A stretch of 64,000 bases of DNA from Azospirillum sp051124815 (GCF_051124815.1 NZ_CP118487.1:1-64000); one strand, 5' to 3'; shown: positions 37,056-45,974, counted from the stretch's first letter. Program-made: numbers and translations. The notes: generated by a model not told the origin, from the sequence alone.

Positions 37056-38006
37056 TCAGGGATCGCGGGCGACGCGGATGCCGTAGGCGGCATAGCCGAT
37101 CTCCGCCCCGTCGATCCGGCGGACGGCCGAGCGGACATAGCGCGGGTTGCTGTGCCACGACCCGCCGCGCATCACCCGCTGCGCGCATTTCCCGCCGCCA
37201 TCCGCCGCGCAGTCCTCCACCCACTGCCAAACATTGCCGAGCATGTCGTAGAGGCCGAAGCCGTTGGGGCGATAGCTGCCGACCGGCGCGGTGAACAGGG
37301 CCCCGTCGCGGCAGTTCGCGACCTCCCAGTCGGTGAAGCGGTCCTTGGCGCTCAGGTCGGCGCCGTTCGCCGCGTCGCACCCCTTTGCCGGATCGTCGCC
37401 CCACCAGCGGGCGGTCCGGGTGCCGGCGCGGGCCGCATATTCCCACTCCGCCTCCGTCGGCAGACGGTAGTGCTTGCCGGTCCGCCGGCTGAGCCAGTCC
37501 ACATAGGCGCGGGCGTCGTACCAGCTGATGCAGACCGCCGGGTCCCGGTTCGTCTGGTCGAAGCCCGGCCGGCGCCAGGAGAAATGCCAGCGCGGCAACA
37601 GTTCCGTCTCGCCGGCATAGCCGCGGCAGGTCGTCCGCGATTTGTAGCCGCTGTCCTGGATGAACCGCGCGTACTCGCCGCGGGTGACCGGATACTTGCC
37701 GATGGCGACGGGGTGCCGGATCGACACCGGGTGTTGCCGCGGCTCGTCGGGAAAGCGCTCCCGTTCCGAGTCGGGCGAACCCTGGAGATAACTGCCGGCG
37801 GGGAGCGACACCAGGACCGGGGCGTCGGGATGGTCCCAGATCTCGCCGGTCGGACTGCCCGCCTGCCAGTGCTGGAAGGTCGCCAGCCGTTCGGCGCGCC
37901 AGCCGGACAGGTCCTCCGGCTCCGCCCGGCGCCAGCCGGCGAGCGCCGCCAGCACGAGGATAAGGACGACCACCGCGCCCACGGAGCCGGGCAGGGTGAC
38001 AGGCAT
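37056..38006 (-). CDS. SUMF1/FGE-like protein lacking the catalytic Cys pair
   Basis: About 316 residues: an N-terminal membrane anchor (VGAVVVLILVLAALAGW) and a C-lectin-like formylglycine-generating-enzyme fold. LPAGSYLQGSPDSERERFPD, GKYPVTRGEYARFI, LPTEAEWEYAARAG and YDMLGNVWQWVED are family motifs. In the C-terminal RGGSWHSNPRYVRSAVR block, the two Cys of true formylglycine enzymes are replaced by Ser and Val, so sulfatase activation is unlikely. Start 38006 is preferred; 38060 is possible. It is periplasm-facing, and its role is unknown. Confidence 0.82.
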   Translation of the reverse strand: MPVTLPGSVGAVVVLILVLAALAGWRRAEPEDLSGWRAERLATFQHWQAGSPTGEIWDHPDAPVLVSLPAGSYLQGSPDSERERFPDEPRQHPVSIRHPVAIGKYPVTRGEYARFIQDSGYKSRTTCRGYAGETELLPRWHFSWRRPGFDQTNRDPAVCISWYDARAYVDWLSRRTGKHYRLPTEAEWEYAARAGTRTARWWGDDPAKGCDAANGADLSAKDRFTDWEVANCRDGALFTAPVGSYRPNGFGLYDMLGNVWQWVEDCAADGGGKCAQRVMRGGSWHSNPRYVRSAVRRIDGAEIGYAAYGIRVARDP

Positions 38007-38327
38007 GGTGGGGAGCCCTCTTGCAGGGGTGGTTTCGGCGGGGATGCGTGTGCGGATCATGCCCACCATTTCCCCGCGATACCGTGTGTCCGGCAACCGC
38101 GCGTCCGTGTCCCGGTCGTGGCACTTCCCCGCCGGTGCGGGACACGGGTGGCCGACGCTCCGCCCCTTTGAATTATGGCGGAAGCGGTATGCGTGATCGG
38201 CGAGCCCCCGGCCGGCCATCGCTGCACTGCAACGCAGCCTTCCGGCCGTGTCCGGATTTTGCCCGGTGACGAGCTGGGGGGCTTTGCCGTAAGAAACTCG
38301 GCGGGTTTCAAAACGGATGGCTCCCCC

Positions 38328-39110
38328 GTGTTCCGATCGGTCTCCTTCTGCCTGTTCATCGCCGCGGCCGGCGGTCTTGCGGGCTGCACCTCCGACTATT
38401 CCCCCAACACTTACGCCTCCAACGCGGTCCAGCAGGCCAACAAGGTGGAGCCGGGCGTCGTCGTCGGATTCCGTCAGGTGGCGATCAGCGCCAACGGCAC
38501 GGTCGGCGCGGTCAGCGGCGGGGCGGCCGGCGGCATCCTGGGGGCGCAGGTGGGGTCCGGCGGCATGAACGCCGCGCTGGGCACCGTCGGCGGCACGGCG
38601 ATCGGCGGCCTGCTGGGCACGGCGATGGAGCACATCGCCGGCGACACCACCGGCTGGGAATACATCGTCCGCAAATCGAACGGCGATCTGCTGTCGCTGA
38701 CCCAGAAGGAGCCGCAGCCGCTGCCGATCGGCCAGAAGGTGCTGGTCATCACCGGCAGCCAGGCCCGCATCGTCCCCGACTATTCCACGCCGGCCGATCC
38801 CGCGCCCGCCAAGGCCGATTCGCCCAAGGCGGACGCACCCAGGCCCGATGCGCTGCGGCCGGAAACTCCGAAATCGGACATCAAGGCGGTCCCGCTCGCC
38901 CCGCCCGCCGAACCGGCCGCTCCGGCGGCACCCTCTCCGGCGGAGCAGTCCGCCACCGAACCGGCGCAGCCCGCCAGCGGCGGCGGCCCGATCCGCCTGA
39001 CCGCTCCCACCGATACCGCCCCCACCGATACCGCTCCCGCGGCGGCTCCAGAGCCCGCGAACCCCACCCCGGTAGAGCCGCCCCCCGCAGAGCCGAAGCC
39101 GGCGGAATAG
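38328..39110 (+). CDS. Glycine-zipper outer-membrane lipoprotein (SlyB/17-kDa antigen-like)
   Basis: About 260 residues. A lipoprotein signal ends at the lipobox LAGC. The mature part begins TSDYSPNTYASNAVQQANKV and VEPGVVVGFRQV, then has a glycine zipper (GGAAGGILGAQVGSGG...GGTAIGGLLG) as in SlyB/Pcp lipoproteins, and a conserved beta segment (WEYIVRKSNGDLLSLTQ). The last 90 residues are Pro/Ala/Glu-rich and probably disordered, longer than in classic SlyB. A GTG at 38328 directly before the signal is the best start. Confidence 0.82.
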   Translation: MFRSVSFCLFIAAAGGLAGCTSDYSPNTYASNAVQQANKVEPGVVVGFRQVAISANGTVGAVSGGAAGGILGAQVGSGGMNAALGTVGGTAIGGLLGTAMEHIAGDTTGWEYIVRKSNGDLLSLTQKEPQPLPIGQKVLVITGSQARIVPDYSTPADPAPAKADSPKADAPRPDALRPETPKSDIKAVPLAPPAEPAAPAAPSPAEQSATEPAQPASGGGPIRLTAPTDTAPTDTAPAAAPEPANPTPVEPPPAEPKPAE

Positions 39111-39185
39111 CGGCACCATACTTGTCCGAATGGCCGGGATGGCGCACAGTCCGGTGGTCCAACAGAGATCACCGGCCGAGGGTCC

Positions 39186-39692
39186 ATGTCCGCCGTCGAC
39201 ACCGCACAGAACGCCGCTCCCGCCCCCACTCCCGCCATGACCAGGGAGGAACTGGAAGAGCTGATCCGCGAGGGGGTTCCCCTGGTCGGGAATTTCGGCA
39301 TCGTCGTCGAAAGCCTGGGCGCCGGGACGATTCGCCTGCGCCTGCCCTACAAGGACGATTTCGTCCGTCCCGGCGGCACCGTCACCGGCCCGGCGATGTT
39401 CGGGCTGGCCGACGTGGCGCTCTATGGAGCGGTGCTGAGCCTGATCGGCCGGGTCGAGCTGGCGGTGACCACCAGCATGACCATCAACTTCCTGCGCCGC
39501 CCGCCGCCCGTCGCCATCATCGCCGAGGCGCGCGTCCTGAAGCTCGGCAAGCGGCTGGCCTATGGCGAGATCCTGCTGTTCTCCGAAGGCGATCCGGAGC
39601 CGGTCGCCCACGTCACCGGAACCTACTCCATCCCGCCGCACGCCCCCGTCACCGTCGCGGTATCACATTACCGCATGGAAGAGGCTTCATAA
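39186..39692 (+). CDS. PaaI-type hotdog thioesterase
   Basis: A 168-residue hotdog-fold protein. PLVGNFGIVVESLGAGTIRL, then GGTVTGPAMFGLADVALYG with the helix carrying the catalytic acid, and VTTSMTINFLRR are typical of the PaaI/YigI acyl-CoA thioesterase group. It hydrolyses acyl- or aryl-CoA; the substrate is unknown. It lies upstream of rplM but is separated from it by a promoter. Confidence 0.88.
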   Translation: MSAVDTAQNAAPAPTPAMTREELEELIREGVPLVGNFGIVVESLGAGTIRLRLPYKDDFVRPGGTVTGPAMFGLADVALYGAVLSLIGRVELAVTTSMTINFLRRPPPVAIIAEARVLKLGKRLAYGEILLFSEGDPEPVAHVTGTYSIPPHAPVTVAVSHYRMEEAS

Positions 39693-39778
39693 AAAATCCT
39701 TTCGGATCAATGGGTTTGCCTGAGCGGTATCCAATTACCGCGCTTGCAAGCTACTGAAAACAAACGGAAATTTTTCCG

Positions 39779-39808
39779 TTGACAGAGGCATGCTCCGACC
39801 CGTAGAAA
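39779..39808 (+). promoter_or_regulatory. Probable sigma-70 promoter of rplM-rpsI
   Basis: TTGACA at 39779-39784, an 18-base spacer, and TAGAAA at 39803-39808. A perfect palindrome, AACGGAAA-TT-TTTCCGTT (39763-39780), abuts and overlaps the -35 box and may act as an operator or as the terminator of the upstream gene. Confidence 0.6.
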
Positions 39809-39874
39809 GCCGTCCGCTTCGGCGCCCCGGTATCGGCGGCCAGCCGATCCGTATTCGAAGAAACGAGTGTGGCG

Positions 39875-40339
39875 ATGAAGACCTTCAATCTGAAGCCGAC
39901 CGAAATCGAGAAGAAGTGGTACGTCGTCGACGCCGACGGCCTCGTTCTCGGGCGGCTTGCCAGCATCCTGGCGAACATCCTGCGTGGCAAGAACAAGCCG
40001 ACCTACACCCCCCACATGGATTGCGGCGATAACATCGTCGTCATCAATGCGGAGAAGGTGAAGCTGACCGGCAACAAGCGCGACGCCGACATCTTCTACT
40101 GGCACACCGGCTATCCGGGTGGGATCAAGGGCCGCTCCAAGGGCCAGATCCTGGACGGCAAGTATCCGGAGCGCGTGATCGAGAAGGCCGTGGAGCGCAT
40201 GGTTCCGCGCGGTCCGCTCGGCCGCCAGCAGATGACCCATCTCAAGGTCTACAAGGGCGCCACGCATCCGCACGATGCGCAGCAGCCGGTCGCCCTCGAC
40301 ATCGGCGCCCTGAACCCGAAGAATAAGCGGAGCGCGTAA
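39875..40339 (+). CDS. rplM: 50S ribosomal protein L13
   Basis: A 154-residue L13 protein, complete: KTFNLKPTEIEKKWYVVDAD, GRLASILANILRGKNKPTY, KRDADIFYWHTGYPGGIK and PRGPLGRQQMTHLKVY are universal L13 segments. It binds 23S rRNA early in 50S assembly. The ATG at 39875 gives the usual N-terminus; a GTG six bases earlier is possible. It forms an operon with rpsI two bases downstream. Its presence with a rep/parAB replication module is the key argument for a chromid. Confidence 0.97.
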   Translation: MKTFNLKPTEIEKKWYVVDADGLVLGRLASILANILRGKNKPTYTPHMDCGDNIVVINAEKVKLTGNKRDADIFYWHTGYPGGIKGRSKGQILDGKYPERVIEKAVERMVPRGPLGRQQMTHLKVYKGATHPHDAQQPVALDIGALNPKNKRSA

Positions 40340-40341
40340 TA

Positions 40342-40830
40342 ATGGCTCAGGTCACCACCACCCTCTCCAGCCTCAAGGAACTGACGGGCGCCGCCGCCAC
40401 CGCGACCGTCACCGAGGAGCTCGCCGCTCCGAAGCTGGACGCCCAGGGCCGCGCCTATGCCACCGGCAAGCGCAAGGACGCCGTCGCCCGCGTGTGGATC
40501 AAGCCGGGCTCCGGCAAGGTCACCGTGAACGGCCGCGACCAGTCGGTCTACTTCGCCCGTCCGGTTCTGCGCATGATGATCGCCCAGCCGTTCGGCGTGA
40601 CCGAGCGCTCGGAGCAGTTCGACGTGGTCGCCACCGTTGCCGGCGGCGGTCTGTCGGGCCAGGCCGGTGCCGTCCGTCACGGCATCTCCAAGGCGCTGAC
40701 CTACTTCGAGCCGGCCCTGCGCCCGCCGCTGAAGGCCGCCGGCTTCCTGACCCGCGACGCCCGTACGGTCGAGCGTAAGAAGTACGGCCGCGCCAAGGCC
40801 CGCCGCAGCTTCCAGTTCTCGAAGCGCTAA
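40342..40830 (+). CDS. rpsI: 30S ribosomal protein S9
   Basis: A 162-residue S9 protein: YATGKRKDAVARVWIKPGSG, HGISKALTYFEPALRPPLK and the basic C-terminal tail ending KARRSFQFSKR, which reaches the P-site tRNA. An N-terminal extension of about 35 residues is usual in alphaproteobacteria. It is followed by a strong terminator. Confidence 0.97.
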   Translation: MAQVTTTLSSLKELTGAAATATVTEELAAPKLDAQGRAYATGKRKDAVARVWIKPGSGKVTVNGRDQSVYFARPVLRMMIAQPFGVTERSEQFDVVATVAGGGLSGQAGAVRHGISKALTYFEPALRPPLKAAGFLTRDARTVERKKYGRAKARRSFQFSKR

Positions 40831-40865
40831 TCCCTACACGGGCCCGCGGCTTTACGGTACAAGCG

Positions 40866-40899
40866 AGGGGCGTCCCGAAAGGGGCGCCCCTTTCTTTTT
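40866..40899 (+). terminator. Intrinsic terminator after rpsI
   Basis: A GGGGCG-CCC stem, GAAA loop, then GGG-GCGCCCC followed by TTTCTTTTT. It is a strong GC stem with a T tract, 35 bases after the rpsI stop. Confidence 0.92.
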
Positions 40900-40963
40900 G
40901 CCTTTACCCTCACGCCTACCCAAGCCTCAACGCTCCTCCCGTCAAGCGAAGGACAACGCTTTC

Positions 40964-42028
40964 ATGGCCTCGATCAGCACTTCCGGCGGTTCGAAGATCC
41001 GCGTCGGCATCCTGGGCGCTTCCGGTTACACCGGCGCCGAACTGGTGCGCATGCTGCTGCGCCACCCGAACGTGGAGATCGCCGCGCTGACCGCCGAACG
41101 ACAGGCCGGCAAGCCGATGGCGGAGGTGTTCCCGCATCTGGGCGGCTATGGCCTGCCCGATCTGGTGAAGATCGAAGAGCTGAAGTGGGACAACCTGGAC
41201 TTCATCTTCTGCGCCTTGCCGCACGGCACCACGCAGGAGGTGATCGCCGGTCTGCCCAGCGGGCTGAAGGTGGTCGACCTGTCCGCCGATTTCCGCCTGA
41301 GCGATCCGGCCGAATACGCCACCTGGTACGGGCATGAGCATCGCGCCGTCGACCTGCAGAAGGAGGTCGCCTACGGCCTGACCGAGTTCAACCGCCAGGG
41401 CGTGCGCAAGGCGCGGGTGGTGGCGAATCCGGGCTGCTACCCGACCTGCTCGCTGCTGCCGCTGCTGCCGCTGCTGCTGGAAAACCAGATCGAGCCGGGC
41501 GGCATCATCATCGACGCCAAGTCCGGCGTGTCGGGCGCCGGCCGCGACGCCAAGCAGGCCAACCTGTTCACCGAGGTGTCGGAGGGCTTCAACGCCTACG
41601 GCGTCGGCCACCACCGCCACATGCCGGAGATCGAGCAGGAACTGCGGCTGGCCGCCGGCCGTCCGGTCACCGTCTCCTTCACCCCGCATCTGGTGCCGAT
41701 GAACCGCGGCATGATGGCGACCATCTATGTCCGCATGGCCGACGGCGTCACCGCCGACGACCTGCGCGCGACGCTGGCCGCCCGCTATGCCGACGAACCC
41801 TTCGTCGGCGTGACCCCGGCCGGCGTGGTGCCGGCGACGCGCCATGTCCGCGCCTCCAACCACAATCTGATCGGCGTGGTCGCCGACCGTGCGCCGCGCA
41901 GCGCCATCATCGTGTCGGTCATCGACAATCTGGTGAAGGGCGCCTCGGGGCAGGCCATCCAGAACATGAACGTCATGATGGGGCTGGGCGAGACGACCGG
42001 CATCGATCAGGCGCCGCTTTTCCCGTAA
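40964..42028 (+). CDS. argC: N-acetyl-gamma-glutamyl-phosphate reductase
   Basis: A 354-residue enzyme of arginine biosynthesis that reduces N-acetylglutamyl-phosphate to the semialdehyde with NADPH. The dinucleotide site is GILGASGYTGAELVRMLL. The catalytic Cys is C158 in NPGCYPT, and HHRHMPEIEQEL and FTPHLVPMNRG are family motifs. The start at 40964 has AAGGAC upstream. It often follows rplM-rpsI in alphaproteobacteria, so the cluster is the ancestral chromosomal arrangement. Confidence 0.96.
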   Translation: MASISTSGGSKIRVGILGASGYTGAELVRMLLRHPNVEIAALTAERQAGKPMAEVFPHLGGYGLPDLVKIEELKWDNLDFIFCALPHGTTQEVIAGLPSGLKVVDLSADFRLSDPAEYATWYGHEHRAVDLQKEVAYGLTEFNRQGVRKARVVANPGCYPTCSLLPLLPLLLENQIEPGGIIIDAKSGVSGAGRDAKQANLFTEVSEGFNAYGVGHHRHMPEIEQELRLAAGRPVTVSFTPHLVPMNRGMMATIYVRMADGVTADDLRATLAARYADEPFVGVTPAGVVPATRHVRASNHNLIGVVADRAPRSAIIVSVIDNLVKGASGQAIQNMNVMMGLGETTGIDQAPLFP

Positions 42029-42205
42029 TCGGCTACCGCGAACGGTGCGGGCAGGGGCTGTGACGGCGTTGTGGCCCCCTGTCCGCACTGTTGCACAGAG
42101 GCACCAATCGGGATTTGCTTTGGCCTGTCAATGCGAAATCAGGTGGTGCCTTAAGCCTTACGGTGTTTCAATCCCGCCCGTCATGCACGACTTCGGTACG
42201 ACCTG

Positions 42206-42742
42206 ATGACCGGCCTTGTCCGCGCCTTCAACGGCATCCTGCCCACCGTCGACCCGACCGCGTTCATCGCGGAAACGGCGGCGGTGATCGGTGATGTCGT
42301 GATCGGGGCGAACAGCAGCATCTGGTACGGCTGCACCGTGCGTGGAGACGTCAACGAGGTCCGAATCGGCGCTCGCACCAACATTCAGGACGGCACCGTG
42401 ATCCACGTGGCCTCTGAAGGGCAGGGCACCTACATCGGCGACGACATCACCGTCGGCCACATGGCGTTGCTGCACGCCTGCACGCTGGAAGACGGCTGCT
42501 TCATCGGCATGAAGGCCTGCATCCTGGATGGGGCCTATGTCGAGTCGCGGGCGATGGTCGCGGCCGGTGCTCTGGTGACGCCCGGAAAGCGGGTGACGTC
42601 CGGATTCTTGTGGGCCGGCAGCCCTGCTAGACCGGTTCGCGAGCTTACGGAAAAGGATCTCGCGGTTTTTCCTGTGCTCAGCCACCGTTATACGGATTTG
42701 GCGGAAACCTACCGGAAAAGCTGCTATGGAAGTGGAGCATAG
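42206..42742 (+). CDS. Gamma-class carbonic anhydrase-like protein
   Basis: A 178-residue left-handed beta-helix of hexapeptide repeats (IGDVVIGANSSIWYG, VRIGARTNIQDG). The three metal-ligand His of the YrdA/CaiE/gamma-CA family are in TVIHV and VGHMALLHAC. It forms a trimer with Zn or Fe between subunits; activity varies in the family. The ATG at 42206 fits the fold start. It stands alone between argC and the OmpA gene. Confidence 0.9.
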   Translation: MTGLVRAFNGILPTVDPTAFIAETAAVIGDVVIGANSSIWYGCTVRGDVNEVRIGARTNIQDGTVIHVASEGQGTYIGDDITVGHMALLHACTLEDGCFIGMKACILDGAYVESRAMVAAGALVTPGKRVTSGFLWAGSPARPVRELTEKDLAVFPVLSHRYTDLAETYRKSCYGSGA

Positions 42743-42912
42743 GTCAAGGTACAGGTCGGGTTCGGCCGAACGGCTGAGGTGTCGGAACGTCGCCGCACAC
42801 CACATGTTGGAAAGGTCGCTGCCGCGCTTGCACGTGGGCTGATGCTTCGATTGATAGGTTCATCCCCCGCAGGCACTCTGATGGGGAAGGGTTCTGGAAG
42901 GGAGTGAAGACA

Positions 42913-43509
42913 ATGAAGACTATTGTTCGCGCGGGTCTGGCTGCCATCCCGGCCGCCATCGTCGCTTTCGGTCTGTCGGCGGCCGCCAATGCCCAGGACG
43001 CGAGCCTGGTCGGCAAGGGCACCGAGTGGTGCAACCCGGTCATCGGCTGGGGCAACGTCGCCGCCCGCACCGGTGACGGCGGTTACGTCATCCACCAGGG
43101 CAGCTATCCGTGCCCGCCGGCCGCCGCTGCTCCGGCTCCGGCCGCCGTCGCTGCGGTCCAGAGCGAATATCTGGTGTTCTTCGACTGGGATAAGTCGAAC
43201 ATCACCCCGGCCGCCGATCGCGTGATCGGTGACGCGGTGTCGGCCATCCTGAAGAACGGTGGCGCCAAGATCAACGTCGTCGGCCACACCGACACCTCGG
43301 GGTCGCCGGCCTACAACCAGAAGCTGTCGGTGCGTCGTGCCGACGCGGTCAAGAAGGCCCTGGTCGCCAAGGGCATCCCGGCCGCCAACATCACGACCCA
43401 GGGCAAGGGCGAGAGCCAGCTGCTGGTTCAGACCGGTCCGAACGTCCGCGAGCCGTCCAACCGTCGTGCGCAGATCCTGCCGCGCCTGCTGAACGCTCCG
43501 TCGTCCTAA
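42913..43509 (+). CDS. OmpA-family outer-membrane protein
   Basis: A 198-residue protein: signal peptide ending ANA, a short N-terminal segment (EWCNPVIGWGNVAARTGDGG) with an Ala/Pro linker, then a peptidoglycan-binding OmpA C-terminal domain. FFDWDKSNITPAADRVI and INVVGHTDTSGSPAYNQKLS then SVRRADAVKKAL are the domain motifs. There is no N-terminal 8-stranded barrel, so it is a peptidoglycan-associated or soluble OmpA-like protein. The ATG at 42913 has GGAAGGGAG upstream. Confidence 0.9.
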   Translation: MKTIVRAGLAAIPAAIVAFGLSAAANAQDASLVGKGTEWCNPVIGWGNVAARTGDGGYVIHQGSYPCPPAAAAPAPAAVAAVQSEYLVFFDWDKSNITPAADRVIGDAVSAILKNGGAKINVVGHTDTSGSPAYNQKLSVRRADAVKKALVAKGIPAANITTQGKGESQLLVQTGPNVREPSNRRAQILPRLLNAPSS

Positions 43510-43576
43510 GGACGGTTGGCAGGGGGCCGTTCCGGGGGTATCGGACCGGCCATCCCGCCAGCGCGAGAAACCGCAA

Positions 43577-43616
43577 GAAAAAGGCCGCGCCGGGCTTCCC
43601 GGTCGCGGCCTTTTTC
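43577..43616. terminator. Bidirectional intrinsic terminator
   Basis: AAAAAGGCCGCG, a CCGGGCTTCCCGG apical region, then CGCGGCCTTTTT. It lies between the convergent OmpA and PNPOx-like genes, with A and T runs on both sides. Confidence 0.92.
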
Positions 43617-43631
43617 CGTTTCGGACTGCTA

Positions 43632-44291
43632 TCAGCCCCCAACCTGCGCCGGGTCCTGTTCCGGCTCGCCGGCGGTCAACCGCAGGGGCAGCACGCCCGC
43701 CCACACCGGGTGGTCCATATCCTCCGGATCGTCGCCCGGCGGGCCGGAGCGCCGCTTGGCCGACGCCTCGGCGATGGGGAAGGCCAGCACGGACGTGGCC
43801 TTCAGCTCCTGCGTATTGGGTGCCCGCACCTTGGCGCTGCGGCCGGGCTCGATCTTCTCCATCAGCGCGTCGAGCGCCGCGCGCTTCTCCGCTTCCTCCG
43901 CCACCAGCCGCGGCCGGCCGAACAGCATGACCGAGCGGTAGTTGACGGAATGATGGAAGGCCGAGCGCGCCAGCACCCACCCGTCGATCAGCGACAGCGT
44001 GATGCAGGCCTCGCCCCCCTCCTGCAGCCGCCGGATCATCCGGCTGGAGGACGCGCCATGGATCATCAGCTCGTCCCCCACCCGCCAGGGAACCGTCGGG
44101 ATCACCATGGGGGAGGGCTGGCCATGGCCTTTGATGGCGTCGTCGACGAAGCCGACGTGGCAGATCGGCGCCTCGTCGATGATGGAATGGATCAGGGCGA
44201 CGTCATGGCTGCCACGGTCGCCCAACCGCACCGGCCGGGTGCGCGGTGTCTGGGCCAAGGCGGCGGGAGAATCGGTGAGAAGGCTGGTCAT
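43632..44291 (-). CDS. Pyridoxamine 5'-phosphate oxidase-family FMN-binding protein
   Basis: About 219 residues of the PF12900-type PNPOx-like family: IIDEAPICHVGFVDD, IPTVPWRVGDELMIHGASSS, FHHSVNYRSVMLFGRPRLV. These split-barrel flavin proteins are often found beside MocR regulators, and one lies divergently next door, so a role linked to vitamin B6 or amine metabolism is likely. The ATG at 44291 is preferred with GAG upstream; a TTG at 44303 is in frame. Confidence 0.87.
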   Translation of the reverse strand: MTSLLTDSPAALAQTPRTRPVRLGDRGSHDVALIHSIIDEAPICHVGFVDDAIKGHGQPSPMVIPTVPWRVGDELMIHGASSSRMIRRLQEGGEACITLSLIDGWVLARSAFHHSVNYRSVMLFGRPRLVAEEAEKRAALDALMEKIEPGRSAKVRAPNTQELKATSVLAFPIAEASAKRRSGPPGDDPEDMDHPVWAGVLPLRLTAGEPEQDPAQVGG

Positions 44292-44325
44292 GGTCGTGCT
44301 CAAGGCCGGAACTGTTGCGATGGCC

Positions 44326-44346
44326 CAGAATGGCCGGCAGAATGGC
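44326..44346. promoter_or_regulatory. Direct-repeat operator candidate for the MocR regulator
   Basis: CAGAATGGC occurs twice (44326-44334 and 44338-44346), 12 bp apart, with a weaker GGAATGCC further on. It lies in the gap between the divergent PNPOx-like and MocR genes. Direct repeats are the usual form of MocR/PdxR binding sites. Confidence 0.5.
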
Positions 44347-44412
44347 TCCTTCGAAAGGTCCGGAATGCCGATTCCTTAGGGGCCAATTCTCTACACTCCT
44401 GGGAGGCTCGCC

Positions 44413-45909
44413 ATGGCCCGCCCGGCGCGTCCGGTTCTGTCCAGCCTTGGGCCGGTGGCGCTCGACCGTGATGGAGCGGAGCCGCTGCACCGCCAACTCT
44501 ACCGCGCGCTGCGTCAGGCGGTGCTGGACGGCCGCCTGCGTCCGGGCGAGCGTCTGCCGCCCAGCCGGGCGCTCGCCACCGAGTGGGGGCTGTCGCGCAA
44601 CACGGTGGTCACCGCCTACGACACGTTGCTGGCAGAAGGTTACGTCAGCGGCCGGGTGGGGGCCGGCACCTTCGTCGCGTCCTCGCTTCCCGATGCGGCG
44701 CCCGGTGGCGCTCCGGCCCGTGACGAGGCGCGGCGCGGCGTCGGCCTGTCCGCCCGCGGCCGGACGCTGGCGGAGGCGCCGGCCATCGCCCGCGACCGGG
44801 CGGGACGGCCCTTCGCCCTCGGCACCCCGGACCTCGGCGCCTTTCCCGCCGAGCTGTGGGCACAATTGCTCGGCCGCTGCTGGCGCCATGGCGGACGGAC
44901 GCTGGCGACCGATCCGGACCCGCTCGGCTACGCTCCGTTGCGGGCGGAGATCGCCGCCTATCTGCGTGCCGTCCGCGCCGTGCGTTGCGAGGCGGAGCAG
45001 GTCGTCATCGTCTCCGGTGCGCAGCAGGGCTTGGCACTGATGGCGCAGCTGCTGCTCGACCCGGGCGACGAGGCCTGGGTGGAGGAACCCGGCTGGCCCG
45101 GCAACCGCGCCGCCCTGCTGGGCGCCGGGGCGCGGCTGGTTCCGGTGCCGGTGGATTGCGAGGGCATCGACGTCGCCGCCGGCATGGCCCATGGGGCCGG
45201 CGCCCGGCTGGCGCTGGTCACCCCCTCCCACCAGTTCCCCCTGGGCGTGACCATGAGCCTGGCGCGCCGCCTGCGCCTGCTCGACTGGGCGGCGGCCCGC
45301 GACGCCTGGATCGTCGAGGATGATTACGACAGCGAGTTCCGCTATGCCGGCCCGCCGCTGGCCGCCCTCCAGGGATTGGACGGCGCCGGCCGCGTCATCT
45401 ATGTCGGCAGCTTCAGCAAGGTGATGTTCCCGGCGCTGCGGCTCGGCTATGTCGTGGTTCCGCCCGATCTGGTGGAGCCGGTGCGCGCCGCGCGCCGCCA
45501 TTTCGACGGCGGGACCAGCGTGGTGCCGCAGGCGGCGCTACACCGTTTCCTGGCCGACGGCCATTTCGCCTCGCACCTGCGGGCCATGCGCTCCCTCTAC
45601 GCCGCCAAGCGCACCGCCATCCTGGGGTCGATCGCCGACGCCTTTGCCGGCTTCGCCAGCGCCGAGGCGGGGGAGGCCGGCATGCACATCCTGCTCCGCC
45701 TGCCTCCCGACTGCCCTGACCATCTCCTGGCGGAGCGCGCCGCCCGCATCGGCCTGACCACGCCGTGCCTGTCTAGCTACCACCGCGCCGCCGATCTGGC
45801 TGCCGGCGCCGGGACCACCGGCAACGGCCTCCTCCTCGGCTTCGCCGCTCACGACCCGGCGACGCTCGATCGCGCGGTGCGCGATCTGGCGCGGCTGGCG
45901 ATCGGGTGA
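44413..45909 (+). CDS. MocR/PdxR-family regulator (GntR HTH fused to aminotransferase fold)
   Basis: A 498-residue fusion. Residues about 20-90 are a GntR winged HTH (LHRQLYRALRQAVLDGRL, LPPSRALATEWGLSRNTVV). Residues about 120-498 are a class I aminotransferase fold that senses PLP; the Schiff-base Lys is K336 in YVGSFSKVMFPALR, and VEDDYDSEFRY is a conserved motif. It is divergent from the PNPOx-like gene, with direct repeats between, so it probably controls that gene in response to PLP. Confidence 0.92.
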   Translation: MARPARPVLSSLGPVALDRDGAEPLHRQLYRALRQAVLDGRLRPGERLPPSRALATEWGLSRNTVVTAYDTLLAEGYVSGRVGAGTFVASSLPDAAPGGAPARDEARRGVGLSARGRTLAEAPAIARDRAGRPFALGTPDLGAFPAELWAQLLGRCWRHGGRTLATDPDPLGYAPLRAEIAAYLRAVRAVRCEAEQVVIVSGAQQGLALMAQLLLDPGDEAWVEEPGWPGNRAALLGAGARLVPVPVDCEGIDVAAGMAHGAGARLALVTPSHQFPLGVTMSLARRLRLLDWAAARDAWIVEDDYDSEFRYAGPPLAALQGLDGAGRVIYVGSFSKVMFPALRLGYVVVPPDLVEPVRAARRHFDGGTSVVPQAALHRFLADGHFASHLRAMRSLYAAKRTAILGSIADAFAGFASAEAGEAGMHILLRLPPDCPDHLLAERAARIGLTTPCLSSYHRAADLAAGAGTTGNGLLLGFAAHDPATLDRAVRDLARLAIG

Positions 45910-45974
45910 GGTAATAGTTGTAGGAGTGAGCGGCTCTCCGACGCACGGACAACGCCCACGATGCATTTAATTGA

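Noticed and set aside
42820..42870. Possible promoter of the OmpA gene (TTGCAC, 17 bases, TTGATA)
   Set aside because: The -10 box is poor and nothing else supports it.
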